Positions 6,575 to 14,216 of a stretch of DNA of 14,989 nucleotides are shown piece after piece. Under the pieces are notes generated by a model. It was given only the letters and a program-made list of their open reading frames with translations. It ran no database searches and was not told the origin of the DNA. Origin of the DNA: JAJTFA01 sp044351265 (GTDB lineage Bacteria; Bacteroidota; Bacteroidia; UKL13-3); assembly GCA_044351265.1 (NCBI GenBank), contig JBILGC010000047.1, positions 1 through 14,989 of the forward strand. The letters run 5' to 3'. Made by a program: the position numbers and the translations under genes. How positions within the stretch are numbered: position 1 is the first letter of the stretch; the number at the start of each line of letters is the position of its first letter.

Positions 6575-7267
6575 CTATTTGCCCAAATCAAAGAAGAGAC
6601 CTGTTTGAACAAAATTGCGGCCTGTTTCATCATTAATTTTATAGTCGAACTGATGTAAATAGCCTATCTGTATGCAAACCTTAGCAGATAGCTTACGACT
6701 AAGTGCCACAAGCATCCTGTTGCGTTCAAAATAGGGCTCCATCTCTGTAAAGAAAAGTTCATTGCTGGCTTGTAAATCATATGGCCTTAAATCATTTACC
6801 GGTTTACCAAACGGATAGGATAGTCCCAATCTGTAACGAAATCTGTTGCGATATCCGGTGCTGGTGAAACGCAACTCTGCACGATAGCGCTGCTCTATTT
6901 TTACTCTACCTATAGTTTGTGTGAGCTGAATTTGTGGCCATATTCTAAATTCATCATTATTTTTAGGTCTTACAAAATCACCGCCCTCTGCAAACGTTTG
7001 ATAACTTCCGGCACCAAGTGTTGCACTCAGGTTGCTATGCATACGGTATGTGAAACCCGCTTTATATTCATAATAATGGAAGTGGTCATAGAATTTGAGC
7101 GAGCGCAGCTGGGCTTCGAAAAAAGTATAGAAATTTTTGCTTTGGTTGTACTTTACCTGTAAAATATTCCAGCTGCCTGTAGTTCCTTGCTGTGCAAAAA
7201 TATTGAGACTTATTAGCGTTGCGACAAGTAATAAAAACCTTCTTATGTATTTAGAGTTATTATGCAT
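6575..7267 (-). CDS. DUF2490 family outer-membrane protein
   Basis: A 230-residue protein with a Sec signal peptide (hydrophobic RRFLLLVATLISLNIFA, cleavage near residue 25 before QQ). A DUF2490-type body follows: GSWNILQVKY, FFEAQLRSLKFYDHFHYYEYKAG, then alternating polar/aromatic strands such as VKIEQRYRAELRF and RNRFRYRLGLSYPF. It ends in VQTGLFFDLGK. The strand pattern and the export signal suggest a small outer-membrane beta barrel; the family's function is not known. The ATG at 7267 lies 25 bp after the stop of the T9SS gene on the same strand, with no -7 promoter motif between them, so it is probably the last gene of that transcript. Confidence 0.85.
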   Translation of the reverse strand: MHNNSKYIRRFLLLVATLISLNIFAQQGTTGSWNILQVKYNQSKNFYTFFEAQLRSLKFYDHFHYYEYKAGFTYRMHSNLSATLGAGSYQTFAEGGDFVRPKNNDEFRIWPQIQLTQTIGRVKIEQRYRAELRFTSTGYRNRFRYRLGLSYPFGKPVNDLRPYDLQASNELFFTEMEPYFERNRMLVALSRKLSAKVCIQIGYLHQFDYKINDETGRNFVQTGLFFDLGK

Positions 7268-7292
7268 TTTACTTTTACCAATTCAAGCATGA

Positions 7293-9530
7293 TTAAGGTT
7301 GTTTAATCAATTTTAATACTTGTTTTTGTTTAGAATAGATAAAATACATTCCCGGCTTTAGAAGTGATAGATCAAAACAGGTTTCATTTGCTTCTTCCTT
7401 GAGCACACGTAAAGGAATTTCCTCTCCAAGTAAATTAAACATTGCAACCGGTTCGAATGGTTTTTTAACCGCAATTATGTCTGTTGCCGGATTAGGATAA
7501 ACAATCAAAGCATTGTGGGTCTGCATTTCATTTATTCCTATGGGTAGTGTTTTCGATACAACAACAGTTGCTGTAGTATTTGTTATAATATTGCTATAAG
7601 GGAAACGCTCTATTTCAGCATTATTGGTAATGATATCATTTACCTTAAGTGTGGAGTCAGGAACAATGGAGAAATGGATAAAAAATGTTCCCGCCACCAG
7701 ATTGGTATCAACTGGTCTCAGCGTATCAGTGGATCCAACATAATAATAACTTCCTGATGAGAAATAACCGAAGGAGTGGCTGCAGCTAACCAATTTAAAA
7801 GTTGGATGTTGCAAAGTAGGTTTCATTGTATCTCCAATAGCCATATAACCAATGCTGGTGGGCTGCCGGTGTGAGTAGCGTATAATATAGTTTAATCGTT
7901 GATTGCTTTTAAAGAAATCACGCGTTATGGATTCTTGTGGTATAGCCCATTTTGTACCTTCCTTATACATAGAATCTGCTATTTGGTAAAAAGCCATGCT
8001 GTTGTTAAGTGTATCTGCATCATTGGTTTTAGGCGTTATTTCTGCTGAGATAAATACTGTATCACCAATTTTACCGCCCGGTCTTAATGATGAATAGATG
8101 ACAAATCTTTGTCTTTCAAATGGCTCCAAATCCCTTTCAATTGTTAATTTATTGCTATTAATTGATCCATTGCCAATGGTTATACTATCAATTTTTTGTT
8201 TACTATCCAGCGAAATTTTCACAGTAGTATTGGTTATGATGGTGCCCTCATTAAATATCTCAACACTGTAAAGCGTTTGTTTGCCGGGTTGAGGTTCATT
8301 TAGGGGTACTATAGAAATTCCACTGTTGCCAATCAAAGAATCTGCAATCATTGGAAACCAAACCTTGCTGTAGGCAAAGTTTGCAGGTTGCCTTCCTTTT
8401 GCCGATTTCAGGTAACTGAATGATGATTCAACCGACATCGTGTCCATTAACCAATTATAGGTATAAAGATATTTACCAAGGTTGCTGCTGTAAAATGTAA
8501 GCGGATGTTTGCTGATGATTTTTTGGCCTTGTATGGGTCTTTCTCCTAAATCCCAAAAACCGTTATTATTGGCATCGAAAAATACATTGGCCTCAATAAT
8601 TCTTTTTACATACTGAGATTTATTAACCCTGTATACGCCTTGGCCTGTTGCCACATAAACGTGTGCACTATCTGCTGCCATTTGCCATGTATAGGTATTT
8701 GGTGGAATGCCATTTGCCAGTAAATTGAATGAGGCTCCATTGTTTTTGGAGTATTGAGGTTCCATATTTGCAACGGTGGCATAAATTAACTCTTCATCAT
8801 AGAATAGAGAGTTGATAAAGTTATTATTGAATAAATCGTACAGTAAATTCCAGGTTGCTCCGTTATTGATGGATTTGTAAATCTTACCAACAGCTGAGGC
8901 TATTAAATTGCCATCAATGCTTAACATGTTATAGAACGAAAGGGTAGTGGAGTAAGATGTAGCAGTAAGGCTGTCCAAATGAACACTTCTAAGCCCATTA
9001 GGGTGTGCCAAGTATAGTCTTTTATTATGCACGGCCAATGGTTTGGCATTACCAAACGAGGGACTAGCTTCGCCATACATGAAGCTAAAGGTATATCCAA
9101 AATCTTTTGAATAGAATACGCCATTGGTTACACCAACAAAGAAATAATTCTGATAGGCTAGGAGATAGTCTGAGGTTCCTGTCACCTGATTTATTTTTGT
9201 CCAGCTGTTGCCGTTGTTGTGCGATATAAACAATGAATCGTTTGCACTATACATCAGGTGTTGACCTGAATTTACTAAACCAATTCTACCATTGGTACTA
9301 AACAAGCCACCATTATTTTTCCTGAGTATTTTAATTTCATTGGTGTACAAATTGAAACGCAAGAAAGAACTGTCGGTTTTTAGGTTGCTTACAAACAGGA
9401 AACTATCGTTGCGGGCAATGGCATTAATAACCTTACCATTGGTAATTGGGCTAAATGGTAGCCAGTTTGCTGCATTTAGAAAACTAAAAGGAATCAAAAT
9501 AAGCAGGCTTGAATAAATCGTTTTTTTCAT
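7293..9530 (-). CDS. Large T9SS surface protein with Asp-box (BNR-like) repeats
   Basis: A 745-residue exported protein. The signal peptide is residues 1-20 (MKKTIYSSLLILIPFSFLNA). Residues about 25-305 form a beta-propeller-like region with four Asp-box type motifs: SHNNGNSW (103), SKDFGYTF (141), SINNGATW (220) and SKNNGASF (261). A calcium-loop-like segment DANNNGFWDLGE (319-330) opens a region of SdrD/DUF11-like beta-sandwiches (about 312-660, with TLYSVEIFNEGTIITNTTVK and NNAEIERFPYSN). The last 75 residues are a type A sorting domain (YPNPATDIIAVKK, MFNLLGEEI, LKPGMYFIY). Asp-boxes occur in sialidases but are mostly structural. I see no sialidase catalytic Arg triad or FRIP motif, so binding or display is more likely than glycan hydrolysis. 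The start is ATG 9530; the frame's upstream TTG at 9539 overlaps a -7 motif. It lies 29 bp behind the symporter gene and 25 bp ahead of the DUF2490 gene. Confidence 0.88.
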   Translation of the reverse strand: MKKTIYSSLLILIPFSFLNAANWLPFSPITNGKVINAIARNDSFLFVSNLKTDSSFLRFNLYTNEIKILRKNNGGLFSTNGRIGLVNSGQHLMYSANDSLFISHNNGNSWTKINQVTGTSDYLLAYQNYFFVGVTNGVFYSKDFGYTFSFMYGEASPSFGNAKPLAVHNKRLYLAHPNGLRSVHLDSLTATSYSTTLSFYNMLSIDGNLIASAVGKIYKSINNGATWNLLYDLFNNNFINSLFYDEELIYATVANMEPQYSKNNGASFNLLANGIPPNTYTWQMAADSAHVYVATGQGVYRVNKSQYVKRIIEANVFFDANNNGFWDLGERPIQGQKIISKHPLTFYSSNLGKYLYTYNWLMDTMSVESSFSYLKSAKGRQPANFAYSKVWFPMIADSLIGNSGISIVPLNEPQPGKQTLYSVEIFNEGTIITNTTVKISLDSKQKIDSITIGNGSINSNKLTIERDLEPFERQRFVIYSSLRPGGKIGDTVFISAEITPKTNDADTLNNSMAFYQIADSMYKEGTKWAIPQESITRDFFKSNQRLNYIIRYSHRQPTSIGYMAIGDTMKPTLQHPTFKLVSCSHSFGYFSSGSYYYVGSTDTLRPVDTNLVAGTFFIHFSIVPDSTLKVNDIITNNAEIERFPYSNIITNTTATVVVSKTLPIGINEMQTHNALIVYPNPATDIIAVKKPFEPVAMFNLLGEEIPLRVLKEEANETCFDLSLLKPGMYFIYSKQKQVLKLIKQP

Positions 9531-9536
9531 TAGGTG

Positions 9537-9544
9537 CAAAAGTA
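9537..9544 (-). promoter_or_regulatory. Candidate -7 promoter element ahead of the Asp-box gene
   Basis: Minus-strand TACTTTTG matches TAnnTTTG exactly but ends only 6 nt before the ATG at 9530, so a transcript from it would have almost no leader. No -33 TTG is visible. It could be an internal promoter of the three-gene cluster or a chance match in an AT-rich gap. Confidence 0.35.
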
Positions 9545-9559
9545 TGATTCTTCACTCAC

Positions 9560-11272
9560 TTACGCATTTGTTTGAGTGGATACAGTTTTTTTCCCTAGGT
9601 ATTGTAATACGGATGCTATCAGCATCACCAGAAGGCAGCCAATTACGTTTAACCATAAGAATGAAACCCAATCGGCACTATAAATGATTATAACGGCTAA
9701 CTCTGCTACAATAGCTGCATAAAAAACTGCAACAGATTCAACCTTTTTTATGTAAAAAGCAACTACAAATATGCCAAGCATGGTGCCGTAAAATAGGCTT
9801 CCTAAAATATTTACCGCTTCAATTAAGCTGCCCAGTTGTGAGGCAAACATGGCAGTTGCAATGCAAAATATGCCCCAAAATAGTGTAATCCATTTGGATG
9901 CACGGTAATAATGTGTATCTGATTGCTTGGTTACCCATATCCTTTTGTATAAATCAATAACGGTAGAAGAGCTTAGTGAATTTAAGGCAGCTGCAATACT
10001 ACCCCAAGCCGAAAGGAATATGACTGCAATGAGCAAACCAACCAATCCTTTGGGAAGATGGTGTAAAACAAAATATAAGAAGATGTAATTTGTATCGTTC
10101 GTATCGGCTGCGCGATCTGTAGCTTTTACCAAATTCTTCGCCTCGCTGCGTAAACGTTCTTTTGCCTGTACCACTTGTTTCAAATTCAATTCGGCCTCTG
10201 CAACTTTCTCTGCAACCCCACCTTTTGAAGCATTGCTTAATTGAATAGCATGCAATTTGGCAGCAGCATTAAGCGAATCTTGGCTTCTATTAAGGGCCTT
10301 TAGCACTGATTGGCTGATCTTATCATTTAGTTTTTCATTAAATAAAACAGGTGAGGAGAAAAACAGATAGAATGAAAACACCAATACGCCAACCAGTAAA
10401 ATCAAGTATTGCATCGGGACTTTTACCAAGCCATTCATCAGCAATCCCATACGACTCTCCTTTATATCTCTTGCAGTTAAATATCGCCCAACCTGACTTT
10501 GGTCTGTCCCAAAATAGGACAGGGCCAGAAAGAATCCACCTATTAGGCCGCTCCACAGATTATATTTATCTTTCCACCAAGCACTGTCAGCTAAATCAAT
10601 GTGGGCAACAATGGTATTCATTTTGCCCATTCGTGCTGCTATATCTAGTGCTTGGGTAAAACCAATTCCTTCAGGCATGAGTTTTACTACCATATATCCT
10701 GCCAGAAACATACCTGTAAAAACAATAAAAAGTTGTTGCATTTGCGTATAGGCCACAGCTTTGGCTCCACCTGTCATGGTATAAATAATAAGCAAGCCTC
10801 CCATGATTAAATTGGTAAGGTAAATGTTCCAACCAAGTATGGATGATAGAATAATGGAAGGAGCATAAATGCTGATACCCGTTGAGAGCCCTCTTGAAAC
10901 GAGGAACAATACCGAAGTAAGAGCACGTGTTCTTAAATCAAAACGGTACTCCAAAAATTCGTAGGCAGTGTAAACTTTTAGTTTATGAAAAATAGGAACG
11001 AAGGTGATACACAATACTATCATGGCAAACGGTAAACCAAAATAGTACTGCACAAACCGCATTCCATCGGTATAAGCCTGTCCTGGTGCAGAGAGAAATG
11101 TGATTGCGCTAGCCTGGGTACCCATAATGGAAAGCAAAATCAAAAACCAACTCATCGAGTTGTTGCTTTTAAAGTAGCTATCTAGATTTTTTTCATGCGT
11201 GCTTTTATAAATGCCGTAAGCAATTACGGCCATAAGTGTTAAAACAAGTACTACCCAGTCAATATAACTCAT
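9560..11272 (-). CDS. Sodium:solute symporter with periplasmic helical insert
   Basis: A 570-residue inner-membrane transporter of the SSS/SSF family (LeuT fold). It moves an unidentified solute with Na+. Family marks are GTQASAITFLSAPGQAYTDG (51-70) after the second helix, YTMTGGAKAVAYTQMQQ (164-180), FGTDQSQVGRYLTARD (254-269), and LSAWGSIAAALNSLSS (420-435) with the VIDLYKR ending. About 13 membrane helices are readable. After helix 8 (VPMQYLILLVGVLVFSFYLFF, 285-305) comes an 85-residue charged, Ala/Lys/Glu-rich insert (about 310-395). On the PutP topology it faces the periplasm. At the Na2 site, the usual adjacent Ser pair aligns with Gly424-Ser425, so only the second Ser is kept. No sugar or amino-acid pathway genes flank it to give the substrate. 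The T9SS Asp-box gene starts 29 bp downstream. The start is ATG 11272; I found no exact -7 motif upstream. Confidence 0.92.
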   Translation of the reverse strand: MSYIDWVVLVLTLMAVIAYGIYKSTHEKNLDSYFKSNNSMSWFLILLSIMGTQASAITFLSAPGQAYTDGMRFVQYYFGLPFAMIVLCITFVPIFHKLKVYTAYEFLEYRFDLRTRALTSVLFLVSRGLSTGISIYAPSIILSSILGWNIYLTNLIMGGLLIIYTMTGGAKAVAYTQMQQLFIVFTGMFLAGYMVVKLMPEGIGFTQALDIAARMGKMNTIVAHIDLADSAWWKDKYNLWSGLIGGFFLALSYFGTDQSQVGRYLTARDIKESRMGLLMNGLVKVPMQYLILLVGVLVFSFYLFFSSPVLFNEKLNDKISQSVLKALNRSQDSLNAAAKLHAIQLSNASKGGVAEKVAEAELNLKQVVQAKERLRSEAKNLVKATDRAADTNDTNYIFLYFVLHHLPKGLVGLLIAVIFLSAWGSIAAALNSLSSSTVIDLYKRIWVTKQSDTHYYRASKWITLFWGIFCIATAMFASQLGSLIEAVNILGSLFYGTMLGIFVVAFYIKKVESVAVFYAAIVAELAVIIIYSADWVSFLWLNVIGCLLVMLIASVLQYLGKKTVSTQTNA

Positions 11273-11642
11273 AATATAATTTAATAATTAGCAGATATAA
11301 TTGACGATTTTTTAAATATGACCATTACTTAATTAGTAAAGTTTTTAAGTGAGGTGTTTGCTACAAATAAATCATTACTAATGATAATAATCAAAACATT
11401 AAAAGTTAACCCATGGCAAAACGATTAATCTTTGTTTAATGCAGATGTCTGAAGTGCCTAATGATGCCATCCATATTTGGGCTGTTTGCAAACAGAGGTA
11501 ACCCTAGATAAAGGTTACTTGGAATATTGGCATATTGCTTTAGCAAGCTCTATTCAGAGCTACGGAGCTTTAGTTTTGCAAATATCAATTCTAGGAAAAA
11601 AGGCTATTTATTCTATAGAATTACATAAATAAAAAAGCTAAA
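11273..11642. other. 370-bp non-coding gap between symporter and hrpB
   Basis: No reading frame here is convincing; the longest plus-strand ATG frame I followed is 20 codons. The part next to the symporter (11273-11440) is AT-rich and should hold that gene's promoter, but I found no exact TAnnTTTG on the minus strand. The middle (11482-11573) is a dense run of palindromes and stem-loops, listed separately. Near hrpB's end there is a perfect palindrome ATTCTATAGAAT (11610-11621) and, on the minus strand, a T-run (11596-11601). Together these might act as a weak terminator for hrpB. No tRNA-like fold or GTTCGA-type loop is present. Confidence 0.75.
11482..11573. repeat. Cluster of palindromes and stem-loops
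   Basis: Four symmetric elements follow each other almost without spacers. They are the perfect 14-bp palindrome CTGTTTGCAAACAG (11482-11495); AGGTAACC (11496-11503) with GGTTACTT (11513-11520), an 8-bp stem with one G-T pair; AATAT (11523-11527) with ATATT (11532-11536); and AGCTCT (11546-11551) with AGAGCT (11556-11561). The last stem lies between two direct copies of GCTTTAG (11537-11543 and 11567-11573). No long T-run follows on either strand. A structured RNA, a degenerate intergenic repeat, or regulator sites are all possible. Confidence 0.55.
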
Positions 11643-14126
11643 CTACTTAACACTTCTCCCCTTAGCAACAGCACTAGCAGTCCACGGGTCATCTGGCCAT
11701 GAGTGTTTAGGATAACGTCTTTGTAATTCCTTTTTTATTTCAAAATAAGTATTGTTCCAGAAACTTCTCAGGTCGGTGGTAATTTGTACCGGCTTATAGC
11801 CGGGCGAAAGCAAATGAAGCACAATAGCTATTTTTCCTTCATTAATGGCAGGTGTATCAGTTAAGCCAAAAACTTCTTGCAGCCTTACGGCTAAAATTGG
11901 GGTACCCCCATTGGGTAAGTACTCAATAGGTATAACAGAGCCACTTGGAACCTTTATCTTAAGTGGTGCTAACTTTTCTAATTCTTGTTGTTTATCCCAA
12001 GGTAAAGATTGCATTAGCGCTTCAGCAGTATTTATTCGCTTAAGGTCTTCATTCTTTCTCACGCCATTTAAATATCCACCAAGCCAGTTTTGAGGCTGCT
12101 GCAATAATGCTTTTAAAGAAACGTCAGGCCACGTTTCATCTTTGTTCCAAATATGTAAACTGTTTATCCTGTTTTGCAACTGTATAAATTTGGCATCAAA
12201 CGAAAACAGTTGCTCGCCTTCAGTACCTATAGCTCTCAGTATGGCCTGCTCAACCAAGGCTTCATCAGGGTTTTGAATGGGTTTACTTTGCAATACAATA
12301 TTTCCGATGCGCATATCATGTGTTGCAATCAGGCCACCTTTTCGGGTATCCCATTCCGTGACTTGCTTATGCTTTACCATACTCACCAAATCCTTTGGGT
12401 TTAGTGCAGATGCAAGAAAAATTTTGCCTAATCCATCACGTGCATCCATATGTGCAACGGCAAGCCAAGGTTCATGTGCAAGATCATCTTTATGTCCTGC
12501 AACTGCAATTTTGCCATTGGCCAGCTGAAATTGCGCATTATTACCCATGCGAGCACAGGCAATACGTTCCGGATATGCATGAGCCAACAATAAACCTGCT
12601 TCATAAACATCAGCCGGGCTATTGTCCGGTTCAGTTTTAATTATTGCTCTATATTGTGCGGCAATTTTTTCTATACGTGCTAGTTTGTTTGATAATCTGC
12701 CAGCTTCACGGTTTCTTCTAATTAAATCTATGCGCAGATTAATATCAATACCCGAATCTTTCGGCATAGGGTCTCTCTCTTCCAGTATGGCTGCTATATC
12801 CGTTGCCAGTGCTGCTGCATCATCTTCTCTTGCCTTAAGAAGCATATGTGCAATACGCGGATGACAAGGTAATTGATGCAATGCTCTTCCGTGGTCGGTT
12901 ATTTTGCCGTTTTCAATGGCATTTAGTTGTTGTAAGGTTTCAACAGCCATACTAATGGATGTTTTTGGTGGTGGAGTGAGCCAAAGCAAATCATCTACAT
13001 CTTTAACTCCCCATGCATAAAGTTCAAGCATCAAACCGGTGAGGTCAGCCTCTTCAATCTCGGGTACGCGATGCAACTTCAGTCGTTCATGTGTGGCCTT
13101 GGTCCACATGCGGTAGCAAACACCTTCGCTTAATCGGCCGGCACGGCCTGCACGCTGATCGGCTGAGTCTTTTGTTACGCTAATGGTTTCTAATCTGGAT
13201 AAACCTGATTTGGGATCGAATCTGGATACGCGACTCAGGCCGCTATCTACCACTATTTTTATCCCTTCAATGGTTAAACTGGTTTCTGCAATGGAGGTTG
13301 CAAGTACAACTTTACGTTGGCCTTTTCTGTCGGGCATGATGGCAGCCATCTGTGCAGCAGAATGGAGTTGCCCGTAAAGCGGATGTATGCGAAATGTGCT
13401 GAGTTGTTTTTCAAGTATATCTGCCGTACGTTTTATTTCAGCCTCACCGGGTAAAAATACCAATACATCGCCTTCGTGTTTTTTTACAATGTCAAAAATA
13501 AGCTTTGCGGTAAGTTCTGGCAATAGCATCACATCGGTTTCGCCTCCATAAAAAATCTCAACAGGATATTGTTTACCCTCACTAATGGCAACAGGTGCTT
13601 TAAGCATGGCTTGAAGCTGAGGCATGTTTAATGTGGCCGACATAATCATGATGCGTAAATCTGGACGCAAAAACTGTTGAGATTCTCTACACAGTGCCAA
13701 TGCCAAATCGGCATGTAAGCTCCTTTCATGAAATTCATCAAATATAACCAAACCAACTCCTTCTAGCGCATTATCCTGCTGCAGCAATCGGGTAAGTATA
13801 CCTTCGGTAACAACTTCTAGTTTCGTTGTCGCACTCGTTTTTTGCTCAAATCTGATACGGTATCCAATTGTTTTGCCAACTTCTTCATTCAACATGTCAG
13901 CCATTCGTATGGCAATTGTTTTTGCAGCAAGCCTTCTTGGCTCAAGCATTATTATTTTTTTATTCTTTAGCCATTCTTCATGCAATAAAGTCAGTGGCAA
14001 GAGTGTGCTTTTACCGGCACCCGGAGGTGCATTTACAATAAGAGTAGCATGCTGGTTTAGGTGTTTTCTAACCTCTGAAACAATATCGGAAACCGGTAAA
14101 TTAAATTGGGTGTAATCAAAATTCAC
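11643..14126 (-). CDS. hrpB: ATP-dependent helicase HrpB (DEAH-box family)
   Basis: An 827-residue superfamily 2 helicase of the usual HrpB length. Motifs in order: Walker A APPGAGKST (33-41), motif Ia EPRRLAA, motif II DEFH (130-133, the HrpB variant of DEAH) in DEFHERSLHADLAL, motif III SATLN (163-167), LVFLPGEAEIK (222-232), motif V TSIAETSLTI (277-286), and motif VI DQRAGRAGR (323-331). The C-terminal part carries the HrpB-specific domain, ending RRYPKHSWPDDPW near the carboxyl end. It hydrolyses ATP and probably remodels RNA; its substrate in Bacteroidota is not established. The start must be the GTG at 14126, because a TAA lies in frame at 14138-14136 and the next in-frame Met is within the helicase core. 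It is divergent from the S8 protease gene, 90 bp apart, and appears monocistronic. Confidence 0.95.
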   Translation of the reverse strand: MNFDYTQFNLPVSDIVSEVRKHLNQHATLIVNAPPGAGKSTLLPLTLLHEEWLKNKKIIMLEPRRLAAKTIAIRMADMLNEEVGKTIGYRIRFEQKTSATTKLEVVTEGILTRLLQQDNALEGVGLVIFDEFHERSLHADLALALCRESQQFLRPDLRIMIMSATLNMPQLQAMLKAPVAISEGKQYPVEIFYGGETDVMLLPELTAKLIFDIVKKHEGDVLVFLPGEAEIKRTADILEKQLSTFRIHPLYGQLHSAAQMAAIMPDRKGQRKVVLATSIAETSLTIEGIKIVVDSGLSRVSRFDPKSGLSRLETISVTKDSADQRAGRAGRLSEGVCYRMWTKATHERLKLHRVPEIEEADLTGLMLELYAWGVKDVDDLLWLTPPPKTSISMAVETLQQLNAIENGKITDHGRALHQLPCHPRIAHMLLKAREDDAAALATDIAAILEERDPMPKDSGIDINLRIDLIRRNREAGRLSNKLARIEKIAAQYRAIIKTEPDNSPADVYEAGLLLAHAYPERIACARMGNNAQFQLANGKIAVAGHKDDLAHEPWLAVAHMDARDGLGKIFLASALNPKDLVSMVKHKQVTEWDTRKGGLIATHDMRIGNIVLQSKPIQNPDEALVEQAILRAIGTEGEQLFSFDAKFIQLQNRINSLHIWNKDETWPDVSLKALLQQPQNWLGGYLNGVRKNEDLKRINTAEALMQSLPWDKQQELEKLAPLKIKVPSGSVIPIEYLPNGGTPILAVRLQEVFGLTDTPAINEGKIAIVLHLLSPGYKPVQITTDLRSFWNNTYFEIKKELQRRYPKHSWPDDPWTASAVAKGRSVK

Positions 14127-14130
14127 TTTA

Positions 14131-14138
14131 CAAATTTA
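14131..14138 (-). promoter_or_regulatory. Candidate -7 promoter element just before hrpB GTG
   Basis: Minus-strand TAAATTTG matches TAnnTTTG exactly and ends 4 nt before the GTG start at 14126. If used, transcription would begin at or next to the start codon, giving a leaderless hrpB mRNA. No -33 TTG sits at the usual spacing (the nearest upstream TTG is 33 nt away), so a chance match remains possible. Confidence 0.35.
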
Positions 14139-14185
14139 ATACATTAGGGCATGGCTAGCATCATCCATAATCAACTGAAAAAAAC

Positions 14186-14193
14186 TACATTCG
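14186..14193 (+). promoter_or_regulatory. Weak candidate -7 element for the S8 protease gene
   Basis: TACATTCG differs from TAnnTTTG at one base and ends 23 nt before the ATG at 14217, similar to the 21-nt spacing of the better candidates in this window. No -33 element is seen. Confidence 0.3.
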
Positions 14194-14216
14194 CCTCGCA
14201 TCAATTGTAATCGGTA

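Noticed and set aside
7293..9530. Sialidase annotation for the Asp-box protein
   Set aside because: Asp-boxes alone are structural; no FRIP motif or catalytic Arg/Tyr/Asp arrangement is visible.
11439..11501. 20-codon plus-strand frame starting ATGCAGATGTC in the non-coding gap
   Set aside because: Too short, no promoter or ribosome-binding signal, no recognisable sequence, and it runs through the palindromes; likely chance.
11537..11573. GCTTTAG direct repeats as target-site duplications of an inserted element
   Set aside because: Only 23 bp lie between them and there are no terminal inverted repeats or transposase; seven matching bases in AT-rich DNA can arise by chance.
12174..12864. Several overlapping 75-83 codon frames on the plus strand inside hrpB
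   Set aside because: All lie antisense to strongly conserved helicase coding sequence and show no domain; they are shadows of hrpB.
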